A DNA stretch of 64,000 bases, from positions 4,746,501 through 4,810,500 of the forward strand of contig NC_092580.1 of NCBI RefSeq assembly GCF_037975245.1, given 5' to 3'. The notes under the pieces were generated by a model that searched no databases, was not told the origin of the DNA, and saw only the letters and a program-made list of their open reading frames with translations. The position numbers were made by a program, and so were the translations under genes. Below are positions 35,246 to 49,400 of the stretch, piece by piece; within the stretch, counting starts at the first letter, position 1; each line of letters opens with the position of its first letter. The DNA comes from Apostichopus japonicus. Lineage: Eukaryota; Echinodermata; Holothuroidea; Aspidochirotida; Stichopodidae.

Positions 35246-38200
35246 TTATTTATCGTCATCATTATAATCACTGTTATTACTAAAAATGCGAGGTGTTTCT
35301 AATGTTTATTTACGTTAGAATGGAAGGAAACGAAAATTGTACCTTGGGGGTTGGCATTCCAGAGGAGACGCTAAGTAGGCTTGTTGTGATAGGAGAAGAC
35401 TATAAAGCAGATTATATTTCAGTATTTGTCTCTTAACTGGCTGATGATTCATATCACAAATACATCACATCTCAAGTTCTAAGTTTTTTGCCCCTTTTAT
35501 TTATTTTTTTAAATTTTTTTCCCCCTGCCATATTCGTTCTTGTTTTCATTCTTTGTCACAACTTACCGGTAGGATGAATGTTTAATTGGCATACATCATC
35601 ATTATATCTATGCATACATTATGTGCCATCATGCAGATTTAATGCTTCTTGGGGGGGGGGGGAATTGGTCTTAAAGGAAGATAAGAGTGCTAAGAATAAC
35701 CTCTTTTTCTTTTCTTTTTTAAATCAAATTTTTACAAGCAAACAACACCTGTCGGTAAAATACAGTAGCCATGAAAAAATTTGCCTGTTATTACAGAAGT
35801 TGAGTAATGAATATATAATATTGGTCTATAATAAAATCACATTTTTACTAAAATTTTCTTATCTGGACTATGGCTTCATTGGCTTGTATGCTTGTATGCC
35901 ACTTGATCCTTTCGATTCAAATGTGGAGCATTGCCATGGGTCAAAGATCATCACAATCTTTCTGGCCAGCATTTCCGCAAATTACACAACGTACTGAAAT
36001 GTATCAACTTGGGTAGATACTGATGCCAAGAGGATCTTCAAATTTGGCAAAGACTAGATTGCATATTACGGTCTATAAGTTACTACATAAATTTGTGACA
36101 AAGTAATCATTCTTCCAAAGTTGGACTTTGTTTTTAGCCTACGGTAGGGTAGTGCCGGTGGCATCCAGTTCAACTATGCTGAGGTGACCCCATTTCAAAT
36201 TCACTGTAAAAATACAACTCTAACAAAAGTGGTTTCAAGTTTCCTAACTTTGCTTGTAATCTTTCCACAAAAAATAAACACCAGAGCAGTCAACTTCCCT
36301 CTCCGATGTGTGAACGACTCTCGAATGTATATCACGGTCTATAGGGTTAATGATAATCATAATAATATTAATAATAGTAGTCTCACTATGGCAAGGAAGC
36401 ACACATCAGAGGAACTACTACATGACACAATGGGGGTTTGTTTTTGTTGTGTCTACCTATGCAGCTTGCGCAAGTTTGAAGCTCCTCTGTTTGTAGCGCC
36501 ACTGTAGGATATGAATATTCATCGTGTTAAACAAAAACGATAACTGATCGTCCCATTCTACGATTGCATTTTCTTTCAAATTTCAGTTTTTTTTGGGACA
36601 GCTGCTGCATAGAAGATCACATACCCAAAATACAAAAAAAATTCTCACATAAATTTGAGTTCGGACTGAATTAATTTTTTGGTACACATACCCTTGCTTT
36701 TAGTGAATAGTTTTTGGCAACATTTCCCTTCCCCCCCCCCCCCGGAATTTAAATTTGCAGACTGACACTTAAAATGATATAGATCTGTGTGACGAATAAG
36801 TCTCTACACAAAAGGTTCAGATGCTAACATTATCCTGAGGTTTTTGGTTTTCTTGAAAGCGACGGATGTGGTACTACTTAAGCCAAGGTGAATTGTTCAC
36901 ACAAGTTGCTTTTAACAACTTAATTCACTTTCTGGAGGTTTCAAATCTGTTTGTGAACGGAGGGCAAACAATACAGAGTTTGTATTCGAGCGAACTCTGC
37001 GAGGCGGGCCGTGCGGGCGTGCGGTGTTGCATTGCAAAGACTGTTGTCGAGAATGTCTAGCTGAGTCACTAAACTTCCAGAAGACAGCTGCACAGATATA
37101 TGTTGACTCCCCCAGAAACATAAACAGAGGTTTTGGAAAGCCCATAGACAGTAATGTTACACATAAATGTAAAGTACTGATGGCTAAAGTTAAGATTGCA
37201 AATTATGTTTAAACCTATATCATTTACCGTATCTTCTATATAATTACAGGATTCCTCAAAAATACAAGATCCCAGAAATTGCAAGGATTGTGGAAATCTT
37301 ACAAACAAACCAGGACTTACTTTTACTCAAATGTCATAGGAATAATATAGTTCTCTGCCACATTTGGACACGGATTGCACCTGCTGCCACACATGAGAGA
37401 GACCAATTTACTCACCTCGAGAGTAAAACCTGTGTCTTTTATGGTCCAAGAGGAAGAATTAAGATGGAGATAATATAAAAAATTCTGAGCAACAAAACCC
37501 AACATATAGATCAACTTTCAATGTGAACTCAACAATATTGTCTAAGTAGGTGAAACAGTCAATCGGCTACAATGAATGATATAGATGCAATTCATCTCTG
37601 ACCTACAAACTTCAACTGCAAAACAACAACTACATAGCTACAGCTGAATGGTTAAAGAACAGAGTATGTTTATTCTAGAACTAAGGAAGCAGCCATAAAT
37701 ATTATTACTCTTGGGAACAATTCTACTCAGAAAAGGAGGGGAAGAAAAAGAAACAGAAACAGCTGAGACCTGAAAGAATGTCTGGCTTGTTGTTCAGCCC
37801 ACACACACATGTGTCCTTTCCTTTCAAGTATAAGAACTCCATCCAATAACCATCAATATAAACAGAAGTCAATATGCATCAATTGTCTAGTCATCAGTTA
37901 GGTTATGAAATTTTCTCAAGGAAATTTCAGCAGGCAGGCAGTTCGGTTGTTTTTGTAGCATCATTTTCATAAAACACAAGTTTCATAAAATTTCAAACAT
38001 TCTTACTCTTATATTCAACACAACATGGTAACACGTCAGTCTTTGTATACTTCAAGTGATTTTTAAAACCACACGAATCGGACTGAATGGTGACCACCTC
38101 CAAAGAGCCCCCCCCCCTCATTATTATTAATACAGGGGAAAGTCATGGGCATAGCATACATCCTCCACCTTTCATCACCAACCAGCTGGCAAACAAAGGC

Positions 38201-38744
38201 CCTTTGTAATATTTTAACAGGTATAATTAATGGTAGGCGATTACATATGACCTTGGCCCTAATAGTTTTGACAGGCCTTTCTGAAGGTTAAGAGGATAAG
38301 AATAAGCAAAGACAATAGACACTTTCAATCAGGAAATTGAAGTAGTCAGACCTTGTTAACAGTCAATACCTGAAAATACAAACTCCATCAATAATAAACT
38401 TACTGTTAGCAATGCTTTTGCAATTGGATAGGGGCTGGGTGGATGGGTTAGGGGGGGATGGATGTGCCTTATTTTGTGGATGCATGTCCGTCTATTTAAA
38501 CATTAATTAACACCATATTCCACTTCCATTTCCCAAAAAGATTTTAAAAAAAAGGAAGGAATTTAACTGTTGCAAATGACGGAAAGTCATCAAACAGACT
38601 TTACTATTTTCAGTCTTGTTTAGCATTAACCAAAATAAACTGTATGCACGTATCATTTACAGCACAACTATGTGCGAAAGCAATGGTGAAACACAATAGA
38701 CCTAGTTACTTTTGTAGCATGCTGGTCTCCAACTCACTATCCCC

Positions 38745-38866
38745 CTCCGCCTCCTGATATCCCCTCCCCCTCCTGATATCCCCCTCTTGATATGCCCCTT
38801 CCCCTCCTGATATGCCCCTTCCCCTCCTGATATCCCCCTTCCCTCCTGATATCTCCCTTCTCTCAT
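38745..38866. repeat. Short tandem repeat of CTCCTGATATSCCCCTTCC type
   Basis: Six or seven copies of a unit of about 17-19 bp built on CCTCCTGATATCCCC or CTGATATGCCCCTTCCC. Minus-strand translation gives a GGEGAYQEG-like repeat, a by-product. Confidence 0.85.
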
Positions 38867-41800
38867 CCCCACATCATCCTCATACCTGTTCACTTCCAAA
38901 TTTGTCACCTTTCATTCCTGAGATATCCAATAAAAACTTGATGCTGACTGATGGTGATCTAATATGCCAATGTACCTATTTTTTCCACTTCTGTAATCCA
39001 CCCCCTCCTCCACCCCCCCCCCCCACTGGAGTCTAAAAGTCATTGACAAATGCAACAAAAAAATATTTATCAATGTACTGACCTATGATCAAATTTATTT
39101 TCCTTCTCAATAACTTCTTTTGCTGTACCGGTGTTTCTTTTTCTAGCAAACTGCCATTTTTGGAAAGGAAAAAGGAAAGGTGCATTTGAAAATGATCAAA
39201 GAACCCTCGTTTTTATACACCTTTTTCCATTCTTTCTTTATTTTTTCCACCAACTATCAACTGTGTTAATGCACTTAAGACTTCCCCAGATATTCAATCC
39301 TTCTCATTTCTTGAAATGACTAAATAAATTTTGACTGCGAAGCCAAAAGCGAACTAATTCAAAGGTGCCTTGAACCAGAGCTAATAACTAAGGTCTCAAG
39401 TCAATGGTAGCTAATTAAACAACTCAGGGCTGTTTAATTTTCATCTTACAAATTTCCCTTCTCTTTGTTTCAGGTCTTCCGCACGATCGGAGATACAATA
39501 ACCTAAAGTAAAAGTCACACATGGACAAACTCTTAATGTGTACTACTTTCATATTTCCCTCCCCCCCCCAAAAAAAACTATTCTTTTGTTCTGTGCTACC
39601 AATGTAAAATGAGTAAAACTCCAGGTGTTTCAAGGCCCTGGAGATTAGGCGACAACGTTTATCAACACTTTGCTGGTATACATATCCACATACAAAAAAA
39701 ACACTCTGGAGATTCTTATCTGCTTTTAGGAGTTAGTCTTCATCCATCAAGGTCTCTTACACGCTGCAACAAATATTGTCTAATAATTTTCTATACCGCC
39801 ACAAAAAAGAGAGAGTGACTCTTGTCCTATTTCTAATTACTCATGACACTGACAGGGGGGGGGGGGAACGGGGGATATATACATAAATAAATGAAAAAAT
39901 AAATATATGTACATGAAAATAGTGAGTGAGTCACAACCTACCGAGGCAAAGAAAAGGGCTCTTGAATTTTAATATGAGGTTAATTTTCCAGAACAAAAAT
40001 CACAATCAAACTTGTTAAAAGCAAAATATTTTGGAAAAAAAAGAAAAAGAAAGAGACCACTTTACTGTTTGCCATTAATGTGATTCAGCTTTCCCAGATG
40101 AAGGCTATAGGTCTTTCTATACCAGCAGCATTAATAATTTACATAGTATTCTATGTATTTATGTGGTAAGTTGAAAGTACGACAGCCGGAGTACCGAACC
40201 CGGCATACATCTGAGGACCGTTCAGCGGTTATGTACTAGACGGTCTATTAATCCATTTTTAATGTTTCTTTTGTTTGTCTTAGAATATGAATGATGGCAA
40301 GGCTCTTATAATATCTTCAGTTACATCATTGGTAAAGTCGAGGGGATTTTGAAAGCTCTCCTTAATTACCTCCCACCAAAAAAAAATCAGGTTAAATATG
40401 CACATAAATTCAACAGAATTTATGAAGGGTCATTAAAAACCATACTTAACTTTTATATCTATCAAAAGGTCTATATGATTTAACCAAATCGGAACACCTT
40501 TCTGTGGGGTCTGGGACGATACTTAGCCGTATGACTTATGATTAGCGGTATAATTGGGTAACGACGCTTATTAATTAATTACCGATGCATGTGTTTTAAG
40601 TGACACTGACATGTCATCAAAGAGTGGCGGCAGATTTTGCGTTAGAAATTGTGGATGCAAGACAGAAAAAAGATTGCAGAGAAACAAAGACACCCTGCAA
40701 TGAACAATGACCTCGCTCATTATCAAAGACAATGGCATTGCAGAAGGTATCATTAATTACTAAAGCAATGAAATGTACCATAGCAAAAAGACTTTTAATG
40801 CCTTCCATAAACCTGAAGCCGCCTAATCCGATCCCTTTCGGCTTAGTCGCTTATAAAACTGTACGTCGCGCCTACGAAATCTGAAACAGGTACAATTATT
40901 CAAGTTGAGGAGGAATGGCAGAGGACCATTATTGCTGTAAGTCTACTAGTTAAGAGTCTGAGGTCAGCCAGCCATCACTCAACCTCACTTTGTCTTTAGT
41001 AACTATAGATACGAAGGAAACAAAAATTCCCATCAGGAAAACAATAAATCAGTGACATAATAGGTAGCTATATCCATTTCCAGCCTCTTTCATACCTCCT
41101 CCACATCTCCCCCCCCCCCCCACTACTTATTCCTTCTCCTCCTTTTCTTTTAGCACCAAATAAAATCTACAACTTTATTCCACGCTCCCTTTCCACTTAA
41201 TTCCCTGTTCGGGTTTAGACACGATACCAAATAAATCATAAGAATTCAAGCATTGGCAACACTGACCTCACTTACTATCCAATACAGGACAAAGTTTGAA
41301 CAGTCCTCCGAGATCAAGATGGTCTGGGACTACTTCCAAATCTCTATTAGAGGTCCTCTGGGCTGAGAGGACGAGTTATTTTCATCAAGTTCAAATTGCA
41401 TTGGAACCCCCTCCCCCACCCCCCCCCCTCTCCAGGTAAAAGCAACCAAAGAAGTAAATTGGCCTGGTTGGCCTGAAGGGCAACCAGAAAAAAAAAATTG
41501 CTCTTCATTCTCGATACAATTCATGCAGCCATATATCAAACAAGCTACTGTAGAAATGGAAACCCTGGCAACAAAAACCTACTACTTTACTACAAAAACT
41601 CCCAAACCTTGTGGACCAGCAAGTTTTCACAATATATTCATCTTTCTGTTTCTTCTGCAGGAAAAATTCATTTTTTTTTCTTTTTTTTTCCTCAGCACAT
41701 TTAAACTTCTTACCCGTTACTTTCCACCTTTTGAAAAACTTGACTGAAAAGGCTGATCAGTTTGCACACCTGCAATTCCAAGGTCACTTGAGCAGAAGTC

Positions 41801-44800
41801 AATGAAATATCAATATATTTTTAAGAGCCCATTAGAGCCACTCATGGCGCAAGTATGGTAGTCACGGAGAAGGAAAGATCGCCTGCTGAGGGAAAGCCGT
41901 ACAATAAAACAAGGGAAGATCAAAAAGGGTAATCATAAATAAATTTCTTACTGGTACCCATTTTCTTTTATTACCTATGTGAGAAATTTAACATTACACT
42001 TCTACCTGAGCAGACTTTAGAAACACAGCATGATATGCAGTCGCATGTGTGTGGGCGGGATGGGGGGAGGGGGAAGTTAGGAGATTTCTTTGTTCATTGT
42101 CACAATGATAGGGGGAGGGGGATGTATATGTGCATTTTTATCCTGTCCTAAATGTTCAAAGTCAACAGAACGGGGGGGGGGGGGTGATCTTCTTGTTTTT
42201 TCCTTTTTCTTTTTTTTCCTTAAACATTTAGAGATAGCACGCATGCTGACAACCAATTTTACTCAAGATTTTAAATGTTACCGTAAAAAATACTGTAAAA
42301 AGTTATAGACCACTTCTTCAATACTATCTTAGAGGTTCATCATTTACAGGAATCTGCCAGCATTTGGAATCGTCTTCGATAGAATTTTTTCCAGGGGGCA
42401 CTGTCGAGGTGTTTCGAAAACCAGTCAGCATAGCAAACGACCGAGAGATACTTACAATGAGAAGGAGAGGGGGAACAAGGTGAATGAGAAAGAGTTATTT
42501 ATGTTCCATGAGGAAACCTGTTTAGACTGGTCTTAATTTAATCTACCGTGTGACGTAAACAGTGCCTGGAAACAACACCTACAGATGCTGGTTTAAATTA
42601 TCCCTTCCATTTCAGAATGTCTGCTTTTCCAGTGTTCTAGTCGGTTATGTCATAAATTTTATCAGGTTTTTTTTTCTCTCCTCTCTTTTTTTTGGGGGGG
42701 GGGGAGAGGAGAGGGGGATGTGTACAATTCAAAAAAGATGGCTGACACAGAACAGATAATGCACCCCTGAAGCTTTTATCAATGTTAGCCTTATGAAAAG
42801 ATAGCAACATTAGAGAGTAAGAACACTTAGAAATTTGACCCCCCAAAAAAATTCAACACATTTTTCTCAAATATGTTCAATGTCAATATTTAAACTGAGT
42901 AAAATTAAGTAAGAACTGCTATGTAGTAGGGTGCTAGTAAATTACCAAATTAAGGTTGGTAGGTTCCTGTAGGACTAGGGGCTGGCCAAACTTGTTTCAG
43001 GTCAAGATTTCATTGATGTTCCTCGGGGGTATTTACAAAAGTACAACTTGGACTGAATATGACGATTTGTTTTAATGGGTCTACAACATATCAAACTTAA
43101 CTTGGCGATTCATGGAACAGACTATACTTTAGTAACGTTTAAGCATATGGAAACTTGCAAAGGGACACAGGCATGTCCTTTTCCCGGAGCATATTTAATG
43201 CACTAATTGTTATCAAAATCTCTTTAAAAATCCTGACAATCTTCTCCATTCCCTTGCCACCTCCTCTCACCCCCACCCCCACCCATCCCAGCCAATCTCA
43301 ACTCCTACCATCTCCCCCTCTGCCCCCCCTCTGCCCCCCCCACCGGCCCCATTTAAAAGCAATGTACTGTACGTTACAAACCAACTAAGTTTCAACATAC
43401 TATGAGTCAATCAATTTCTATTATGAATTAGGAATAAACATCACTTTCAAAATGATTTTAGATAATAAAATTCAAAATCAATAATACTACTCTTCTCCCG
43501 TCTAGGAGGAACCTACGGTGTACATGATTGTAAGTCTGTGCAAGGAGTGTGTGTGTGTACGAGTAGCTGACATAGTAAACGGTACGAGTGAGTCATCAAA
43601 GTGAGTGAGTTCAAACAGGTCACTTCAAATCTGGAGTGCTCTCCATATAACCAGCCAAATGAGACTTTGGGCTCCTCAAAAACCTTCCCATAGCAACACT
43701 TACCAAGGAGCCAATTAAACTGCTTCCTCAAGCTCAAAAGCAAGATTTGCGGGCAAAACGACCACTCAAGTCTTAACAGCTGTGAAAGCCAGACGGTACA
43801 CGAAGAGAACGACCAGGAGATAACGCACAAGTAATGCGCTAAACCATACCAGCGGATGAGGAGCCGATAAACCCTTCAGTTTAAGAGCCCTAAAACATCT
43901 CAAAGATGACCATTTATATCAGAGAACGCAAACATTAGTTCTAAAAGTGAAAGGAAATACATGTGAAGAAGTTAAGAACAAATTGTTTCAAAATGTGTAT
44001 TCCACAGATGGACAGTACTGTATGTAGTACTTTGAGATAAGAGCTGTTAACAGGTACTAATTAACACCTGAAGACAAGTCTTTTCAGATGATGAGAGTAC
44101 ATCGTAGTGACAGGTAAGCTGTCCCTATAGCACTATGACTACCTGTCAAGTTAAAGAAGGCTGGATATATTTCATTTTGTCTTAATTCTATCAGAGCTAG
44201 CCATCATGAAATCTGAAACCAGAGTTTGGAAGTTTAGAAGATGGCTACCATAAAATACAGTTATCAGTTTTAAGTTACTACAGAAATCACATTAGAAGAA
44301 GCTGACAGCTACATGATCCTAGTTATTTATAAACATTTATAAACATTGGCAAAACATGTTAGGACAGCAAGAAGACATTTGCGCCACACTTTTCGTGCAA
44401 TGGGAATACGTACCGAAAAATTCGTCAAAATTCAATCATTCAAAAAAGCGGAAAGGAGAAAATTAGATCTATGTTTAAGATACATAAAAATTTCAGAGAT
44501 ACTTTTAACGCGTGGTACTTAGATATTAGATATTAGATTTTACATAAATTTTTGCAGAAATTAGGGTAATTACCATGTACACAGAAGCTATTTGGTTCTT
44601 TCATAATTAAGCATTCAATGAACTATGTAAATGTTTGCATAGTGTTCTCAACAGGACACAATGGACAATATCATGTTTGATCAATTTCCACTCCAGTTGA
44701 TTGACACTATTATCGATGATCCACAAAGTGGTTACATCAACAGATGAGTGAGTCACAGGACAATTATGAAGACTACCATATGTGTACACTATAACTATAT

Positions 44801-45185
44801 AACTGAAGATGGATTCTGCTATTGCTCACTATCAAAACAATGTACCTCGTAACAAGACCTGGATTAAGGTTGACATCACTTGCAGTAACAACACAGTTCA
44901 CATGAATCTGCTTTGAAAATGTGAAAACATAGAGATACTGTAGTAAAAGGTTTCACATCCTAGTTTCACCATGGAGCTATAATCTGTTTATAGCTCCATG
45001 GTTTCACTAACACAACATCACAAATTTGCAGAAACGAAGAGTTACTGAAGAGATGTTGTAAAAAGTTTCTCGTTCCTAGCTTCACGACACGACATCCCAG
45101 ATTTAAAAAATGACAGCTCCCAATACCGACTTTTAAAAGTACGAGATCTTCTAGACAGAGTTGACGGTTATTTCTTAGCTGTTTG

Positions 45186-45230
45186 AGGGAGGGGGAGGGG
45201 GAGAGGGAGGGGGAGGGGGAGAGGGAGGGG
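45186..45230 (+). repeat. G-rich (GGGGGA)n array, possible G-quadruplex
   Basis: An array of G3-G5 runs separated by single A or AGA, 45 bp long, next to the hAT-like end at 45265. Confidence 0.8.
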
Positions 45231-45264
45231 ATAATTCTTCACAAAGATCTGTCATATATTAGCC

Positions 45265-45600
45265 CAGTGGCGTAGGAAGGTACTTTTGAGTGGGGTGACT
45301 GAAGACTGATGGCCGGCCTGGGTAAGGGGTCTAAGGGGAGGTTTTTTTTTTTTGCATTTCCAGGTGGCCTCAGATGCAATTTGGTGCAATATAGCACACT
45401 TCAACACCCACCCTATTTTGTATATAATTTTGCATTTTCACCTGGCCTTAGATGCAATTTGGTGCTCCAAATGAGATTTTTTTTCCCATTTGGAAATGAA
45501 AAAGGGGTTTTCTGACTTGCGAAGCGAGGGGCGGAATGATACTTCCACCCCCCATATTTTTCACTGGGGGGCTGCTTCTCTGCTTGGAAATTAATCATTT
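45265..45600. mobile_element. hAT-like repeat fragment
   Basis: It begins CAGTGGCGTAGGAAGG, a typical hAT terminal sequence, and contains a 78-bp internal duplication (GATGCAATTTGGTGC at 45373 and 45451). I did not find the matching inverted end, so the right border given is approximate and the copy is probably truncated. Confidence 0.5.
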
Positions 45601-45739
45601 GTTTTCACGGACAGTCGATCAAAACTTGTTGCACTGGGAAATTGATTGGTATACATTGCTCAGTGTTGGATCCAGACCTGATAGTTTAAGAGGCCTGCAA
45701 TTGACATGTCCTTTTCACTTCAGAAAAATGTATTGTATT

Positions 45740-46400
45740 GCATGACCTTTACAAGAACCCTCGCAGAACTATTACCCATGGTGATGACCCTCCCAGGGGT
45801 GACTTGTCAAACCAGCATTAAAATTGGCCAATTTTTGAAAGGAAGACACTTAACTGCCACACATCTGAGGTGACCTGTTTTTACCTCAAAACATTGAAAG
45901 TCATAACAGTTGAATTTTAAGTGGCTGTTTTGACACCTTTTTGGGGTCAATGACAAGTAGAAATCATAACCTCTTGACCTTTGCTGCAGGACCTTAAGTA
46001 CTGAAAATTACCAGACTACAGTTTTCTTCTCCTTAGAGAAAGTGGGTAGAAACAATTGACCTTAATTGACCTTTAAAATCTTTCAAATGTTGTGGACTAT
46101 ATTTTTTTTTTGCATGTCATAGAGCAATTGACAAAATAAAATTTTTTTGCCACTAGAATGGCAATTCACATGAATTTTTACATTTTGATTTCTGACAGCC
46201 TCAAATCCTTATACATATATTCATCCTCAATAAATAGGGCTCTCTTGCAACTTATCATAGATTTAAGCCTGCATGAAGCCAAGTATGGGATTAGCCCTGA
46301 CAGTAGCTCCCTTGATATCATGTCAGTACACACGCACACACAAACACACACACACCCAGACTTGACTGTCGAGGCAGGTAACCACTTTACTATGCAGCAG
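45740..46400 (+). mobile_element. Possible truncated relative of the TGACC-rich hairpin elements
   Basis: The region has TGACC-type blocks (GAGGTGACCTGTTTTTACC, TTGACCTTAATTGACC), then a CA microsatellite (46330-46357) followed by CAGACTTGACTG and GGTAACC, resembling the right end of the element at 25711-28402 (CA repeat, CCTGACTGCATA, GGTTCC). I see no clear 5' hairpin end and no 3' hairpin. Borders are approximate. Confidence 0.4.
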
Positions 46401-49400
46401 ATTAATACAAAGTTGAAAAATTCACAATGTCCAACGCAATATCAAGAATGACACATCCCTCGAAGGCAAACATCATAGTCTTGTGTAACTATAACGTAAG
46501 TCGCCCGAAAAATTTCACAGAGTCTCGGCAGCATTCGATCCGCAGTTTATTATCGGCAGTTCGAAAAGAAACTGGGGCTACTTCAATGAATGCTAGGACA
46601 AACAAGAATGGCAGCGAAGAAACATGTTTGTTCCTTCTTCTTTTTTTTATTCCTGGCTTTTGTTATTCTCCTTAGGCTTTCAGTCAGTAGTTTCTAAGAG
46701 AATTAAAGCTGGTCGAAAATTACTCTCAATTTATCGGAAAGATTCAACAATTTCAAAGCCGATGCAGGAAGAAGGAATAAGAAAAAGCTTGGATAAAAGA
46801 CATATCTGACAAATTGCTCGGGACAAATTTTTTTCTCTGAATTTTGGCGAGGAGAAACAGCTACTGTAACATGGCAATAATTAGGAGAGGACTCAGCTCT
46901 ACATGTTACTGCTGAGTGAGTGAACAATTTCCCAAGCGTCAACAGATTTTCGAGAGCAGAATGCACTCGTTTTCCAAAGCGACCCACATACACTGAACCT
47001 GAGATAGCTAGAAAACATCTAGGTGTGAAATGGATGACATTTTCTCTATCTTTTTTGCTTCTTTTTCAGGTTTCAAGTCACTGATCTGCTCTTCATTACA
47101 CACTTAACAAGCATATAATATGACTCTATCCAAAAATCATTCCCATTCCCCGTCCACCTTTGAAAACTCCTTCCCCTTTTTTCCAATCCTTTCTCCCCCC
47201 CTCCTTCACCCATTTCCATCCTTCTCCCATCCTTTCCCATTCTCTGCCCCCCCCCCTTCCCTAGTGGGTTATGTCCTGAAAACATCTGGCATGTGGGCTA
47301 CATATTTGTGGATAGCCATCTGCTGGCCTAGGTCCTCTCCATTTTTAATATGCTTCCCTTACTTTTCCTCCCTCTTTTGTTTATATCAGCTTAATAAATT
47401 TCAGTTGAATTTTTTTTATTCGCCCCTCCCAACAAAATTTATCTAAGTAACTTATGTAGTGATTTAAATCTCAATAATCAACATATATCTTTTTTTAACA
47501 CATATATTTGGACATTTAGCAATTACAGTAGTTAATGACGATAAAATCAGCCAAAATTCTTATACATGTAAAGTATAGGATATAGGGACTAAAATATACC
47601 TGCTCTGAAAGTGTGGTAGGCTATGCTAAGTGATTGTATTTCTAATGAAAATATAACAGCCTTTTGGAGGATTTCAGCTTCTGTATAAATAAGAATTTAC
47701 TGTACCAAACTATACTGACCTCTACAGTTTGTGTGCTGAATATTTTCTGGCTATCATGGCAAGTGAGCACATGTACTGTACACGCAGGAAATTTGCTGGC
47801 AGCTGCTTTAAACATAGGAAGATTTTGACACCTGAAGGCACATTATGATTAGTCTTTTTACAGCCATTTTTTTCCCCCTCTTTTTTGGAGGGATTTACTT
47901 TACCCATTTACCTCTTTTTCTCTGATTTATTTAATTTAATTTGACCTAACCATATGTACCAAGAAATACCAGCAAATTGTTTCTCCTTAAGTCTTCTGAG
48001 GCCGAGATGAAAAAAATGACCTTGGTGCGAGGATTCCCAGCTTCCCCATAATCTCTAGTATGTAAGACAAAAATCAATATTTTATTGATCTGGAGATCAC
48101 TGCCTCGGCTTTCAAAGTTACAGTTAAGAGCTACGAAAGGCACACACTCTTGAAACACGCAACTTTCGAGTGACGACTTTCAACCAATGTATACTAAAAC
48201 CCAGCAAACAAGCGCATTGAGGAGGGGCACAATGGGAAACAAAAGGCCGTTCGGTACAATTGAGTACACAGAATGAGAAATTAAATACCATAAGGGCAAA
48301 CAATCGTCAAAAGCCACAAGAATGAAGGCATTGAAAAACACATGAATGGCCTTTGAAACTGTTTTAACTGTTTAAATAGACAGGGTTTTCAACATGAACA
48401 AGCAAATGCACTTTTTTGGGTCTTTTCTCCTTATTTTTTTTTTTTTTTTTCAATTTTGGCTCTTCTAGTGAAATGGACTACGCAATCGATATCAAAATGA
48501 GATTTTGTTTCTTTTCCCTACGTGTGACACGACGGAACATTATTCTATACACAATACATTCACTTTCAAGATCGTGTGGTCTTTATTCAATTGATCTGGG
48601 CTGTTTTGCCAAAGGTAGCAGCTAGCTAGCTTCTCATTGCAAAAGTTAATCAAGATTTTTCACAAATTTTTACAAAACACAAAGGACCAAGATTAGACTG
48701 CGACATATTGAGTTGTAGAAATACTTGGAGGGGGAGGGGAGGGGGAGGAAGGGAAAACCAGGATTTTAGAAGTCATAATTTACCCAAGAGGATCTTTTCA
48801 AGGTGATAATTGCAATATGAAATGGGAAGGAAAGGCCAAAAGGGATCTGCCTAAAGTTGCTCAAAAACCATCTGCTTCCATTTCATTTAGTCAAAAATGT
48901 CATGAATGTTGTATTATAATCCCACTCAATTTCTACAGGATAATTGTAATCCAAGTTTGCTATTGATAGGATATTTCCTCCCAAACAGAAGTGATCAAGT
49001 TGCTGGTAGTTTGGCCTAATTAACTACCCAGACTCTACAACTTGTTATTGACAATAAAAACCTTTCCACTCCAATTGTTGTACAAATTGTTGCTAGACAG
49101 AAAATTAAAGACCAGGCATGTCCTTGCCCTCATTTGTCATCAAATACCACTTGCATGTTGTGCAGTTCTGTAGCTGAAAGCAGGTTTTCTAGTTTGGTGG
49201 GTAATTCAAGTAGACCCACAGTATGTGTAGTATTAATCAAAGTAAGATTGCTATTTTTTTCAAATTAGGACATTTTCACCAGATGAAGGGTTAATGAGTA
49301 AATTTGATATGATGCCCAGATACATTTTTTTTTTTGGATTTGCATATTACGTTAAATCACATGTAAATTCAAATTGGAAAATTTCAGAACTTTTTCTTTT

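Larger units (their letters stand above)
35246..45264. other. Intergenic stretch without identified genes
   Basis: Ten kilobases of AT-rich sequence with frequent C10-C13 or G10-G13 tracts (near 35651, 36731, 39013, 39855, 41109, 42172, 42694) and polypyrimidine patches near 43250-43345. The tandem repeat at 38745-38866 and the G-rich array at 45186-45230 are separate entries. No open frame here shows a recognisable domain. Confidence 0.5.
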
